The notes: generated by a model from the letters alone, not told the origin. A stretch of DNA of 64,000 nucleotides from Tissierellales bacterium (GCA_028280805.1 JANQLB010000118.1:124001-188000); one strand, 5' to 3'. Shown: positions 47,464-56,706, counted from the first letter of the stretch. Numbers and translations are program-made.

Positions 47464-49689
47464 TTAGCGAGTATGGAAAGTTCTATTAATAACATCAAGC
47501 TGCTGTTCTTTCGTCAGTTTGATGAAGTTTACTGCGTATCCTGATACACGAATTGTAAGCTGTGGGTAAAGCTCTGGATGTTCCATAGCATCCACAAGTG
47601 TTTCTTTGTCAAATACATTGACATTGATATGGTGACCATCGCTTTCAAAGTATCCATCAAGAAGACCAGCCAAGTTCTGAATACGCACATCTTTATCCTT
47701 ACCAAGTGCACCCGGAACCATTGAGAATGTGTATGATATACCATCTTCAGAGTGTTCGTATGGAAGCTTTGCAACTGATGCCATAGATCCGAGAGCACCG
47801 TTTTGATCACGACCATGCATTGGATTTGCACCCGGAGCAAAAGGTTCGCCAGCTTTTCTGCCGTCTGGTGTATTGCCTGTCTTCTTACCATAAACCACAT
47901 TTGAAGTAATTGTTAAAATAGATAGAGTCGGAACAGAGCTTCTATATGTTTGGTGCTTTCTCAGTTTGCTCATGAAACGCTCAACAAGCTGACATGCTAT
48001 ATCATCAACACGATCATCATCGTTACCGAAGCATGGAAACTCACCATTGATATCATAATCTACAACAAGACCTTCTTCGTTTCTGACCGGTTTTACTTGA
48101 GCGTGCTTGATTGCTGATAAAGAGTCGGCTACAACTGATAGACCTGCAATACCGCAAGCTGACGTTCTAAGAACATCCATATCGTGAAGTGCCATCTGAA
48201 GACGTTCGTATGAATATTTATCATGCATGAAGTGGATGATATTCAATGTATTAATATACAACTGTGCCAACCAATCCATGATATGATCGAAACGAGCCAT
48301 AACGTCGTCATAGTCAAGAATTTCACCTTGAACCGGAGCAAACAGCGGAGCTATTTGCTCACCTGTCTTTTCATCACGACCACCGTTTATAGCATAAAGT
48401 AGAGCTTTTGCCAGATTAGCACGTGCACCGAAGAATTGCATTTGTTTACCGATCCGCATTGCAGATACGCAACATGCAATACCGTAATCGTCACCGTAAT
48501 CCATCATCATAAGATCATCATTCTCATATTGGATGGAACTTGTTTCGATTGAAACCTTACACGAAAATTCCTTGAAGCCTTTTGGCAGACGAGTGGACCA
48601 AAGCACAGTCAAGTTTGGTTCTGGAGCCGGACCTAGGTTTGTCAGCGTGTGAAGCATACGAAAGCTATTTTTTGTTACAAGGGTACGACCATCAAGACCC
48701 ATACCACCGATAGATTCTGTAACCCAAGTTGGGTCGCCAGAGAACAGTTCGTTGTATGAAGGTGTTCTCAGGAAGCGTACCATTCTTAACTTGATCACAA
48801 AATCATCAATCAATTCTTGAGCTTCGGACTCAGTTATAGTGCCTTCTGATAGATCACGTTCAATGTAAATATCAAGGAATGTAGAAACACGTCCTAGAGA
48901 CATTGCGGCACCATTTTGTTCCTTAATAGCGCCTAGGTATCCAAAGTAAGTCCATTGAATTGCTTCTTTTGCATTTGTAGCAGGCAAGGAAATGTCTATA
49001 CCATAGGACTGTGCCATCTCTTTAAGCTCATTCAGTGCGTAAATTTGCTCACTTATTTCTTCACGTTGTCTGATAAGCCTGCTGTCCATTAAATCTAAAG
49101 TCAAACGCTTCTTTTGATTAAGTTTATCTTCGATTAAGCGGTCAACTCCGTAAAGTGCAACACGACGGTAGTCACCAATAATACGACCACGACCATAGGC
49201 ATCCGGAAGACCAGTAATGATACCAGTTTTACGTGCAGCACGCATTTCATCTGTATAAGCATCAAAAACACCATCATTATGCGTCTTTCTGTACTTAAGA
49301 TCAAATAATTCCTTTGTAGAAGGGTCCATTTTATAGCCGTATGATTCAAGAGCACCATTAGCAACACGGATACCTCCGAAAGGCATAAGGGCACGCTTTA
49401 ATGGTTTATCTGTCTGTAGACCTACGATAATCTCTAGAGATTCATTGATATAACCTGCGTTATGAGATGTAACAGTAGAAATAATCTTAGTATCTACATC
49501 TAAAATCTCTTTCTTGTTTTCTTCCTTCATTAACTCAATTACTATGCTCCAAAGCTTTGTTGTTCTCTCTGTTGGACCAACTAGAAAACTTTCATCGCCT
49601 TCGTAAGGCATATAGTTTTTCTGTATAAAATCACGAACGTTGATGTTTTTCGACCAAGTTCCTTTCTTAAAAGATTTCCATGGCTGCAT
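47464..49689 (-). CDS. pflB: formate C-acetyltransferase (pyruvate formate-lyase)
   Basis: The 741-residue glycyl-radical enzyme converts pyruvate and CoA to acetyl-CoA and formate in fermentation. The catalytic cysteine pair is in [10 protein letters not shown] and the glycyl-radical site near the C-terminus is RVSGYAVNF. Full length, close to the E. coli-type enzyme. The ribosome-binding site is AGGAGGT. The gene is visibly less AT-rich, and richer in codons such as CGT, CCG and GGC, than the genes around it, which suggests transfer or selection for high expression. Confidence 0.98.
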   Translation of the reverse strand: MQPWKSFKKGTWSKNINVRDFIQKNYMPYEGDESFLVGPTERTTKLWSIVIELMKEENKKEILDVDTKIISTVTSHNAGYINESLEIIVGLQTDKPLKRALMPFGGIRVANGALESYGYKMDPSTKELFDLKYRKTHNDGVFDAYTDEMRAARKTGIITGLPDAYGRGRIIGDYRRVALYGVDRLIEDKLNQKKRLTLDLMDSRLIRQREEISEQIYALNELKEMAQSYGIDISLPATNAKEAIQWTYFGYLGAIKEQNGAAMSLGRVSTFLDIYIERDLSEGTITESEAQELIDDFVIKLRMVRFLRTPSYNELFSGDPTWVTESIGGMGLDGRTLVTKNSFRMLHTLTNLGPAPEPNLTVLWSTRLPKGFKEFSCKVSIETSSIQYENDDLMMMDYGDDYGIACCVSAMRIGKQMQFFGARANLAKALLYAINGGRDEKTGEQIAPLFAPVQGEILDYDDVMARFDHIMDWLAQLYINTLNIIHFMHDKYSYERLQMALHDMDVLRTSACGIAGLSVVADSLSAIKHAQVKPVRNEEGLVVDYDINGEFPCFGNDDDRVDDIACQLVERFMSKLRKHQTYRSSVPTLSILTITSNVVYGKKTGNTPDGRKAGEPFAPGANPMHGRDQNGALGSMASVAKLPYEHSEDGISYTFSMVPGALGKDKDVRIQNLAGLLDGYFESDGHHINVNVFDKETLVDAMEHPELYPQLTIRVSGYAVNFIKLTKEQQLDVINRTFHTR

Positions 49690-50206
49690 TAGATTAACCT
49701 CCTAATAAAAGCGTTCAAGTTACAAAACACAGTTTATTTTAAAAACAATGACACATGATGATATGGCTTTCAATTCACTTAATAAATTTCACCAATATTT
49801 CTCGTAAATATTCAATATAATTATATTAACATAAATGAATTGAAATAGTTATGAAAATATACCATGTATACAATAATACAGTACGCGAGAAAAACGTAAA
49901 AGTCAAGCCTTATTACAAAAATATAATGAAATTCCTACAGAAATAGTCGGAGATATTGAATATCTTGTTTTCCAAATTGAAACTTTTCTTTTGCTAAAAA
50001 TAAATCTAGTGTTTTAAATATAAATTTTAAGGTATATTTAATTTAAATAATATTATTGATAAGATATTATTCTTCATCCGAAGTTTTTGTAAAATTTATT
50101 CCTTATGGTATATTTATGTAAGACTTATGTAATTTACATAGGTATACTATTACTTTACTTTATCAAATAATAATAAAAATAATTAAGTTTTGAAAGGAGA
50201 ATTGAT
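49690..50206. other. intergenic region of 517 bases between divergent pflB and sodN
   Basis: It must carry the promoters of pflB (near 49700-49900) and sodN. Apart from the palindrome at 50126-50140 I see no supported gene, RNA or terminator. Composition returns to AT-rich directly outside pflB. Confidence 0.5.
50126..50140 (+). promoter_or_regulatory. palindromic candidate operator upstream of sodN
   Basis: TATGTAATTTACATA is a perfect palindrome with 7-base arms, 66 bases before the sodN start. A further half-site TTATGTAAG occurs just upstream near 50114. In other bacteria sodN is controlled by a nickel-responsive Nur or by other metal regulators; whether this is such a site is inference. 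Confidence 0.45.
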
Positions 50207-50659
50207 ATGTTCAAAAAATTAAAGATACAAACAGCTATGGCACACTGTGACGGTCCTTGTGGTGTTTATGATCCAGCATCTGCTCGTATTGCAGCAGAAG
50301 CAGTATTATCTATGACAAAAAAAATCTTAGCTTTAACGCCTCCTGAAGATACTAAAGATGCAAAGGCAATGGCCGCATATCTGAATACTATGAGCCGTTA
50401 TGTTGCTATTAAAGAAGAACAGGCACATTTAACAAAGGAAGAATTACTTGTATTGTGGACTGACTATTTTAAACCTAAACATTTAGAATCATATCCAGAT
50501 CTACATGATACTTTCTGGAATGCTACAAAACTATGCTCAACTGTAAAGGTTGAAGTTAATCTAGAACATGCAAATGAACTTATGGAAGCTATAAAAAAGA
50601 TTCATTATATCTTCTGGGATACTAAAAATAGAAAAGTAGAATGGGTAACTTCAAGTTAG
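50207..50659 (+). CDS. sodN: nickel-containing superoxide dismutase
   Basis: The 150-residue precursor has a 12-residue leader MFKKLKIQTAMA followed by the nickel-hook HCDGPCGVYDPA (His13, Cys14 and Cys18, i.e. His1, Cys2 and Cys6 of the mature protein). The leader must be cut to free His1. The Leu usual at mature position 4 is Gly here. The rest is a helical bundle as in the Streptomyces enzyme, slightly longer. The maturation protease gene follows 13 bases later. Ribosome-binding site AAAGGAG. It dismutates superoxide in the cytoplasm. Confidence 0.95.
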   Translation: MFKKLKIQTAMAHCDGPCGVYDPASARIAAEAVLSMTKKILALTPPEDTKDAKAMAAYLNTMSRYVAIKEEQAHLTKEELLVLWTDYFKPKHLESYPDLHDTFWNATKLCSTVKVEVNLEHANELMEAIKKIHYIFWDTKNRKVEWVTSS

Positions 50660-50672
50660 TCTATTTCTAAAT

Positions 50673-51029
50673 TTGTTGAATTGGGTATTGTTGTTGTTTG
50701 GTAAACGATATTTGATTAGAGTTAAGGGTAATTCAATGTTCCCGGTACTTAAGGATAATGATGTAGTATTTGTTAATCCAAACGCATACAAAGCTTCATT
50801 TCCTTCCGTCAATGATATAGTTGTAGCAAAACATCCTTATAAGGATAATACTCTTTTAATTAAAAAAATAGTCAGTATAGATGAAAATGAAAAGTTCTGT
50901 TTATTAGGAATAAATAAGAACAGCAGCACAGACAGTCGTTCCTTCGGAAGTGTTTGTAAAAAGCATATCCTAGGAAAAGTTGTAGGAGTGTCTAAATATA
51001 AATTAAAAGAAAAAAAACAATCCGATTAA
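50673..51029 (+). CDS. sodX: nickel-type superoxide dismutase maturation protease
   Basis: The S26-type serine peptidase has the catalytic Ser in VKGNSMFPVLKDNDVV and the Lys in TLLIKKIVSIDE, and a DSRSFG segment as in signal peptidases, but it is only about 118 residues and has no clear membrane anchor beyond a short N-terminal hydrophobic stretch. Such a protein removes the SodN leader. It lies 13 bases after sodN. The start is uncertain: only TTG codons (50673, 50676 and further ones near 50688) are available and no good ribosome-binding site is seen, so translation is probably coupled to sodN. Confidence 0.85.
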   Translation: MLNWVLLLFGKRYLIRVKGNSMFPVLKDNDVVFVNPNAYKASFPSVNDIVVAKHPYKDNTLLIKKIVSIDENEKFCLLGINKNSSTDSRSFGSVCKKHILGKVVGVSKYKLKEKKQSD

Positions 51030-51033
51030 TAAT

Positions 51034-51073
51034 ACGATCTCCTGAAACTTTATTTATAAGTTTAGGAGATTGT
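51034..51073 (+). terminator. terminator of sodN-sodX
   Basis: ACGATCTCCTGAAACTT pairs with AAGTTTAGGAGATTGT around seven bases, followed by ATGTTTTTAAT. Confidence 0.75.
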
Positions 51074-51198
51074 ATGTTTTTAATCCGCTTTTTATAAAGT
51101 CACGCGGACAACAGCACATTTGACATTAACAGACATATTTGAAATATTTCTTAATGCTATGACATCTCACAATACTTCTAAATCTTCTTCAATGTAAT

Positions 51199-51234
51199 AA
51201 AGCCATAGCTATTTAAAAAATAGTTATGACTTTT
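51199..51234 (-). terminator. terminator of the metal-transport operon
   Basis: On the minus strand AAAAGTCATAACTATTT pairs with AAATAGCTATGGCTTT (two G-T or mismatch positions) and ATTAC follows. It is about 42 bases after the last permease gene. Confidence 0.6.
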
Positions 51235-51275
51235 GAGTTTACACTGGATAATTTAGATGAATTTTGAGAATTTTT

Positions 51276-52397
51276 TCAGATGGAATAACCTATATCATCA
51301 TAACATCTAATAGCATATTCTCTTCCTTTCGGTGTTAGCTTAAGATATTCATTATTTAAGGTTATATAATTAAGATTTAGTGCCTTATATAGTATTTTTT
51401 CAAGAAATTTTTTACTCCAATTTAAATGCTGATAAATAGAATGTCTATTAGATTCTATCTCTTCCCTATCTGTATTCTCGTGATTGCATAAATGTAATAA
51501 TAAGGAAGCCATTGCATATTCTATTTTACGTCTACGCCTGCTATTGATTATAGTCAACATTCCTCTTTTGGGAGCCGTTATAAAAACTATTAAGAAAGTT
51601 ATTCCAATAACTGTTGCAATGGAACCTGCAATAGCTACGTCAAATATAACGGATAGCCTATAACCAATAATGGAATTAATTATCCCAATCAATGTGCTTA
51701 ATATTAACATATTTCTGAGTTTATCTGTAATCATATATGCAGATACCGGGGGACCTATCATGAATGCGATAACCAATATCGATCCTACTGCTTCAAAAGC
51801 TCCCACTGCAGTAATGGATACTAAACCCATAAGAGAATAATGAATAGCTATAGGTGAAAAGCCAAGTACCGCTGCCAAGGCAGCATCAAAGGTTACCAGT
51901 TTTAATTCCTTATAGAAAAGTATAACATACAGAAGATCAATAAACAAAATTGTACCCATTACATATAGTGATTTCGCACCTATATCTCTCCCTAACACTA
52001 TCAATCTATCAAAGGGAACAAATACTAATTCTCCCAATAATACAGAATCCACATCTAAATGTATATTACCAGCATACTTGGTAATAAGAATAATAGCTAT
52101 ACTAAATAGAAAAGGGAAGACAATCCCTATTGAACTATCCTCTGCCATGAGCCGTGTTCTCCTTAGAGCTTCAGTTAAATATACAGTCAGCAATCCTACT
52201 AATGCAGCTCCAATGATTAGTAATGGTGATGTTAAACTCTCTGTTATAAAAAAAGCTACTACTATTCCCAGCAAAATCGTATGGGATATGGCATCTGTCA
52301 TCATAGCCATCTTTCTAAGAATGAGGAAAACACCTAATACTGAACAGGCTGCTGAAACGATAACTGCTATAATAACAATTTCTAATTGAGGTGTCAT
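51276..52397 (-). CDS. metal ABC transporter permease with C-terminal winged helix (second permease)
   Basis: The 373-residue protein has an N-terminal permease domain of about 285 residues with eight or nine helices (ABC-3 family of Zn/Mn/Fe importers, with GIVVAFFITESL and AVGSILVIAFMIGPP). A cytoplasmic tail of about 80 residues follows (LHLCNHENTDREEIE ... LNLNYITLNNEYLKLTPKGREYA) that looks like a winged helix. It overlaps the upstream permease by four bases (ATGA). In spirochaete Tro systems the two permeases are TroC and TroD. Substrate Mn, Zn or Fe. Confidence 0.9.
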   Translation of the reverse strand: MTPQLEIVIIAVIVSAACSVLGVFLILRKMAMMTDAISHTILLGIVVAFFITESLTSPLLIIGAALVGLLTVYLTEALRRTRLMAEDSSIGIVFPFLFSIAIILITKYAGNIHLDVDSVLLGELVFVPFDRLIVLGRDIGAKSLYVMGTILFIDLLYVILFYKELKLVTFDAALAAVLGFSPIAIHYSLMGLVSITAVGAFEAVGSILVIAFMIGPPVSAYMITDKLRNMLILSTLIGIINSIIGYRLSVIFDVAIAGSIATVIGITFLIVFITAPKRGMLTIINSRRRRKIEYAMASLLLHLCNHENTDREEIESNRHSIYQHLNWSKKFLEKILYKALNLNYITLNNEYLKLTPKGREYAIRCYDDIGYSI

Positions 52398-53533
52398 AGA
52401 CTTTCTCCCCCTTGATTATCAATAATACTTTTTGCCTTTTTTATACCTTTATCTGTGATTGACCAAGTATCGAAATAATCTCTTTTGGCATAACCTTTCT
52501 CACACAAATAAAGTAACCTTTTAATGACATTGGCATTACCTTTATCTTTGTTATTAGTTAGATTAATTACTTCCGTTTTATGTGGATGATATACATCTTT
52601 ATGATTGAGGGCTAATTCATAAAGATTAATTAATACTCTGCTGTCATTAATATTTCTCTTATTCTTACCATGTTTTATATGTCGCCAAAAAATGCCTCGA
52701 TTTGAAGCAAAGAACAGAGAAAAGAAAACAATTAAGCTAATTACTACAACAATTACAGGTCCCGTTGGCATATTATCTACTAAAGAGCTGATTAGAGTTC
52801 CAAGTACACCGGAAAAAATACCAAATAAAGCAGCTAATATAACCATCATAGATAATTTATCTGTCCATTGTCTTGCAGCAACTCCAGGTGCAACTAGTAA
52901 TGCACTCATTAAGATAACGCCAACTGACTGTAATCCTATAATAATAGCAACCACAGTTATACTGGAGAGTATAACATTGATCTTTACATTGGAAAAACCA
53001 ATGCTTTTACCAAACTGAGGATCAAATGAAAAGAGCTTTAGTTCCTTCCAAAACAACGCCACCACCAATAAAATGATAACACCTAAGCCAATCATTATAA
53101 AAACGTCTCTTTTTAGAAGAGTTGACGCTTGACCAAAAATAAAGTGCTCTAAACCAGCTTGATTAGAATTTGGTAGTTTTTGTATATACGTAAGGAGCAC
53201 CAATCCTAATCCAAAGAAAGAAGATAAGGTCAGACCTAAAGCACTATCAAACTTAATACGAGTATATTGATCAATAATTATAATCATAAATGTGCCAATA
53301 AGTCCTGATATTAAAGCTCCTAATAAAAGCATCTCTGTATTTTTAATACCTGTTATAAGAAAGACAAAAGCTATCCCGGGAAGAGCTGCATGGGATACAG
53401 CGTCACCAAGCAAGCTTTGCTTTCTAAGTACAGCAAAACTACCTAAAACACCACTAACCGCACCAAGTACAGCGGAGCCTAAAGCAACTATTTGAAGTGT
53501 ATAGTCTTTGAGTAATAATTCCAATGACATCAT
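52394..53533 (-). CDS. metal ABC transporter permease with C-terminal winged helix (first permease)
   Basis: The 379-residue protein has the ABC-3 permease domain (about 1-290; LGSFAVLRKQSLLGDAVSHAALPG and GVILMSALLVAPGVAARQWTD) followed by a tail of about 85 residues (VLINLYELALNHKDVY ... VIKRLLYLCEKGYAKRDYFDTWSITDKGIKKAK) with a winged-helix pattern, as in its partner. The start follows GGAGAGGTG. It lies five bases after the ATPase gene. The tails may respond to metal or regulate assembly; this is inference. Confidence 0.9.
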   Translation of the reverse strand: MMSLELLLKDYTLQIVALGSAVLGAVSGVLGSFAVLRKQSLLGDAVSHAALPGIAFVFLITGIKNTEMLLLGALISGLIGTFMIIIIDQYTRIKFDSALGLTLSSFFGLGLVLLTYIQKLPNSNQAGLEHFIFGQASTLLKRDVFIMIGLGVIILLVVALFWKELKLFSFDPQFGKSIGFSNVKINVILSSITVVAIIIGLQSVGVILMSALLVAPGVAARQWTDKLSMMVILAALFGIFSGVLGTLISSLVDNMPTGPVIVVVISLIVFFSLFFASNRGIFWRHIKHGKNKRNINDSRVLINLYELALNHKDVYHPHKTEVINLTNNKDKGNANVIKRLLYLCEKGYAKRDYFDTWSITDKGIKKAKSIIDNQGGESL

Positions 53534-53537
53534 ATGA

Positions 53538-54275
53538 TTACACCTCTCCTTTTAACACTCGATCCGTGCTTCCATAAGTTATTCTTAGGTTCTCATCTGT
53601 AAATACTTCATCAACCTTTCCATATTGAATGAGTTTTGTATTTAAAAGTGCTACCCAATCAAAATATTCTTTCACTGTTTGCAGATCATGATGAACAACT
53701 ATAACAGTTTTACCTCTTAGTCTTAATTCTTTTAAAATATTAATAATAGCTCTTTCAGTCTTGGCATCTACTCCCTGAAATGGTTCATCCATAAAGTAAA
53801 TATCTGCATCTTGAACTAAGGCTCTTGCTAAAAAAACTCTTTGCTGCTGCCCTCCTGAAAGTTGACTTATTTGTCTATCAACAAATTCTTCCATACCAAC
53901 TTTTTTTATTGCATCAAGGGATTTTTCTTTTTCTTTTTTTCCGGGTCTTTTAATCCATCCTATCTTTCCATAAGTCCCCATCAATACTACATCTAAGACA
54001 CTTGTAGGAAAATCCCAGTCAACACTTCCTCTCTGAGGCACGTATCCAATGTAGCGTCTTTGACATTCATAGCTTAATCCATTAAACAAAACTTTTCCCG
54101 ATATAGGTTTCACAAGATTGAGCATGGCTTTAATGAGTGTGGATTTTCCGGCTCCATTAGGTCCTACAATTGCCATCAAAACTCCCTTTGGGATATTGAT
54201 ATCAATATCCCAAAGAACAGGTTTTTCTTCATAAGCTACTGTCATATCTTCTACTTCGATTACATGTTTTTGCAT
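53538..54275 (-). CDS. metal ABC transporter ATP-binding protein
   Basis: The 245-residue ATPase shows Walker A GPNGAGKST (about 38-46), the Q-loop region with VPQRGSVDWDFP typical of Mn/Zn importers, the signature LSGGQQQRV, Walker B IYFMDEPF and the H-loop VVHHD. It energises the two permeases encoded downstream. It is five bases upstream of the first permease gene and 36 bases after the binding-protein gene. Confidence 0.96.
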   Translation of the reverse strand: MQKHVIEVEDMTVAYEEKPVLWDIDINIPKGVLMAIVGPNGAGKSTLIKAMLNLVKPISGKVLFNGLSYECQRRYIGYVPQRGSVDWDFPTSVLDVVLMGTYGKIGWIKRPGKKEKEKSLDAIKKVGMEEFVDRQISQLSGGQQQRVFLARALVQDADIYFMDEPFQGVDAKTERAIINILKELRLRGKTVIVVHHDLQTVKEYFDWVALLNTKLIQYGKVDEVFTDENLRITYGSTDRVLKGEV

Positions 54276-54311
54276 ACTATCACATCCTATTATGCTAATT
54301 AAATTGACCCC

Positions 54312-55244
54312 TTACTTCAATGCATCAACTATTGTATCAATATTATGTTTAAATGTTCCTATAAAACTTTCTTCTTCAGTTCCCGGTGTACCTGTGGAAT
54401 CAGAGAATAACTCCCCGCCGATGCTAACTTCAAAACCTCTTGAGTTAACTGCTTCCTTAAGTGCTTCTACATTTTTTACAGGTACAGAGGATTCAATAAA
54501 AATAGCTTTTATTTTTTTCTCTACAATATAATCAGCTAATTTACTTACATCTTGAGTCCCTGCTTCAGTTGAAGTACTAATTCCTTGTAGACCTCTGACT
54601 TCAAAACCATAAGCATCTCCAAAATAACTAAATGCATCATGGGCTGTTACTAATATCCTTTTGTCTTTATCCAATTCCTTAACTCTGTTAATAACATATT
54701 GCTCTAAATCTTCCAATTGTTCCAAATAACCATTTCTTGAATTTTCATAGTATTCCTCATTTTCTTGATCAATCTCAATAAGTTTATCTGCTACCATATT
54801 TGCAGCATCCATCCATAGCTTCACATTAAACCAAATGTGAGGGTCGTGACTATCGACGTAATCAGAAGAAGGTAAAAGTTTAGTTTCATCAATCATTTCT
54901 CCAACTGCTAGAACTTCCTTATCTTTACCTTGAAGATTTTCGAATATTTCTCCCATTTTTCCTTCTAAATGAAGTCCATTATAGATTATCAAATCTGCCT
55001 CCTGCATTTTTGTCACATCGCCTGCACTAGCTTTATACAAGTGAGGATCAATTCCTGCTCCCATTAATCCAACCACATCAACTTTTTCACCACCTAAATG
55101 TATAGCCAAGTCCTTTAACATGGTTGTTGTAGCAACAATATTTAACTTATTGTTTTCATCCTTGACTACATCTTCATTACCAAAACAACCAGTCATTAGA
55201 ACAATTACTAGTAAACTTAATACAAATATTTTCATTTTTTTCAT
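54312..55244 (-). CDS. metal ABC transporter substrate-binding lipoprotein (ZnuA/TroA/MntA type)
   Basis: The 310-residue protein has a lipoprotein signal with lipobox LMTGC (Cys20) and a cluster A-I fold. Metal-ligand regions are visible: GIDPHLYKAS, YNGLHLEGKM, HDPHIWFN with ITAHDAF-type VTAHDAFSYFG, and a C-terminal GELFSDS. There is no long His-rich loop, which argues for Mn or Fe over Zn. It is anchored outside the membrane and delivers metal to the permeases. It follows the DtxR-type regulator by 14 bases. Confidence 0.95.
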   Translation of the reverse strand: MKKMKIFVLSLLVIVLMTGCFGNEDVVKDENNKLNIVATTTMLKDLAIHLGGEKVDVVGLMGAGIDPHLYKASAGDVTKMQEADLIIYNGLHLEGKMGEIFENLQGKDKEVLAVGEMIDETKLLPSSDYVDSHDPHIWFNVKLWMDAANMVADKLIEIDQENEEYYENSRNGYLEQLEDLEQYVINRVKELDKDKRILVTAHDAFSYFGDAYGFEVRGLQGISTSTEAGTQDVSKLADYIVEKKIKAIFIESSVPVKNVEALKEAVNSRGFEVSIGGELFSDSTGTPGTEEESFIGTFKHNIDTIVDALK

Positions 55245-55258
55245 ATAATCACCCTTTC

Positions 55259-55915
55259 TTATTTTTTTGCAATAATTCCATAAATTAATTTTGCTGACTC
55301 TTTGCTGATAAAAATCTCACGTCCGTCTACAGTGGCAATAATCATCCCATCATGCTCTAAAACTGATTGAACTAGCATATTCGTACCTATTTTTATACCG
55401 CTTTTTTCTAGATATTTAAGTAAAGATGGTTCATCTTTAACCTTTTTTACAATGAAAACGTCCTTAATTTTTACAAGATCAAGGTTAGAGTATTTCAAAT
55501 GTGTTATTTCTCCATATTCATTAGGTATAGGACTTCCATGAGGACAAAATTCTGGTTTGCCAAGGTATTCATAAAGCTTTGTCTCCAGTAAATCAGAAGT
55601 AGCATGTTCCAATAGATGTGCTTCGTCATCAATCTCATCCCATTTCATACCAAGTTCATTGACTAAAAATATTTCCCATAATCTATGTACCCGGATCATA
55701 CGTGTTCCAATCTTTTTTCCTTCATCCGTTAATGTTACTCCTTTATATGGAATGTACTTTACATAGCCCCTTGTTTCCATTTTTTTTATCATCTCTATAA
55801 CAGATTGCTTTGTATAATTGAATTCATCTGCTATTTTGGTAATCTTAACTATCAATTCATCTTGCTCTAATCTTGAATATAAATACTTTATATAATCTTC
55901 TTCTTGTGTAGTCAT
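55259..55915 (-). CDS. DtxR-family metal-dependent regulator (MntR/TroR-like)
   Basis: The 218-residue protein has an N-terminal winged helix (ITKIADEFNYTKQSVIEMIKKMETRGYV), a metal-binding dimerisation domain and a C-terminal SH3/FeoA-like domain, joined by the family segment FCPHGSPIP. By comparison with DtxR and MntR, likely metal ligands are Asp7, His77, Glu81, His100, Glu103 and His104; Asp at the first position suggests manganese-type selectivity over the Met of iron sensors. It is the first gene of the importer operon and probably controls it. Ribosome-binding site AAGGAGGCG. Confidence 0.93.
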   Translation of the reverse strand: MTTQEEDYIKYLYSRLEQDELIVKITKIADEFNYTKQSVIEMIKKMETRGYVKYIPYKGVTLTDEGKKIGTRMIRVHRLWEIFLVNELGMKWDEIDDEAHLLEHATSDLLETKLYEYLGKPEFCPHGSPIPNEYGEITHLKYSNLDLVKIKDVFIVKKVKDEPSLLKYLEKSGIKIGTNMLVQSVLEHDGMIIATVDGREIFISKESAKLIYGIIAKK

Positions 55916-55929
55916 ATTCCGCCTCCTTA

Positions 55930-55949
55930 TTTTAAGGTACAGGTTAAAA
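55930..55949 (-). promoter_or_regulatory. candidate operator of the DtxR-type regulator
   Basis: TTTTAAGGTACAGGTTAAAA is an interrupted inverted repeat with TTTTAA/TTAAAA arms and a near-symmetric centre, reminiscent of DtxR-family boxes. It lies 14 bases before the regulator start. A second palindrome, CTATAATTTAATTATAG (55966-55982), sits at the likely -10 region. Confidence 0.6.
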
Positions 55950-56269
55950 TATTTTTATATAATTCCTATAATTTAATTATAGCGTATATTTTTATTTTTG
56001 CAATAGTTTTTGATATTTTATTTTTAAAAAAATCAGTAACTTGTCTACAAAAATTTAACCATGTCCCTAAAATTAATCTGATTATTCATATCTTGACACA
56101 AAATCAAGTGCTGTACGTACATTTCCATTTAAACTATAGCACTATTATCCGGTAAAAAGATTAAAAAATGCAAATAAATAAGATATAATAATTGAAGAAT
56201 AATCTGTACATAACTTTGTTTATATTTTTTAGTTTTTGGTCTAGTATGAGCATGTAGAACTTATATACA

Positions 56270-56303
56270 TAAAAAACTGTCTCCCTATTTTAAGAGAACA
56301 GTT
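56270..56303 (-). terminator. hairpin downstream of the remnant region
   Basis: On the minus strand AACTGTTCTC pairs with GAGACAGTT and a TTTTTT run follows. The nearest minus-strand genes upstream are the ABC pair and its trailing remnant. Confidence 0.6.
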
Positions 56304-56345
56304 CTTTTGTTTTATATATTATTTTTTATAATGATATAGTTTAAG

Positions 56346-56516
56346 ATGATTTCTTGCTTTGTACGAGAAATTTTACACGAGCTGAATATTGAAGTTAATA
56401 AGATAACCAATAGACAAGGTTTTAGGATGACAACAGCTTATTTTTAGGGTAGCTTTAACAATGGCAGTGAAGATTTTGTAGAAAACAACTGCTTAAATTT
56501 GATTATTAAGTTGTAA
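56346..56516 (+). pseudogene. probable gene remnant with one in-frame stop
   Basis: The plus-strand frame reads MISCFVREILHELNIEV ... RQGFRMTTAYF, a TAG at 56445-56447, then GSFNNGSEDFVENNCLNLIIKL and TAA. The protein-like composition on both sides of the stop, and the terminator-like hairpin directly after, suggest the decayed 3' end of a gene. No ribosome-binding site is evident and I do not recognise the family. It may be chance. Confidence 0.35.
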
Positions 56517-56518
56517 AA

Positions 56519-56550
56519 ATCATGGAGTAGTTTTCATTATACTCCATGAT
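56519..56550. terminator. bidirectional terminator
   Basis: ATCATGGAGTA pairs perfectly with TACTCCATGAT around ten bases, with TTTTT runs on both sides. It can end the plus-strand remnant and any minus-strand transcript from the ABC pair. Confidence 0.75.
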
Positions 56551-56608
56551 TTTTATAATAATTTTTACTCTTAAATCAGAATACATATTCTAGTCTGATT
56601 CTAAATAT

Positions 56609-56706
56609 TTAAGGCATGATTAGCCCAATCACGGTACTTGAATATCCTTTATCATTATCATGATTTACTTCACTATAAGTATAAAATTCCGTGTTCAGAT
56701 TAAAAT
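56609..56706 (-). pseudogene. probable remnant of a gene 3' end behind the ABC pair
   Basis: Directly downstream of the second ABC gene, a minus-strand frame reads LDFNLNTEFYTYSEVNHD, then NDKGYSSTVIGLIMP and a stop. It has no start or ribosome-binding site. The segment looks like the tail of an effector-binding (GyrI-like) domain as found at the C-terminus of AraC-type regulators, which often accompany siderophore-transporter pairs. The identification is tentative. Confidence 0.4.

Noticed and set aside
47529-47900. Second long minus-strand frame inside pflB
   Set aside because: Same strand, shifted frame, no family resemblance. pflB is intact with both catalytic sites, so this is a shadow frame permitted by higher GC.
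55904-56155. 83-codon plus-strand frame upstream of the DtxR-type gene
   Set aside because: It overlaps the regulator start and operators, has no ribosome-binding site, and looks like translated A/T-rich promoter DNA.
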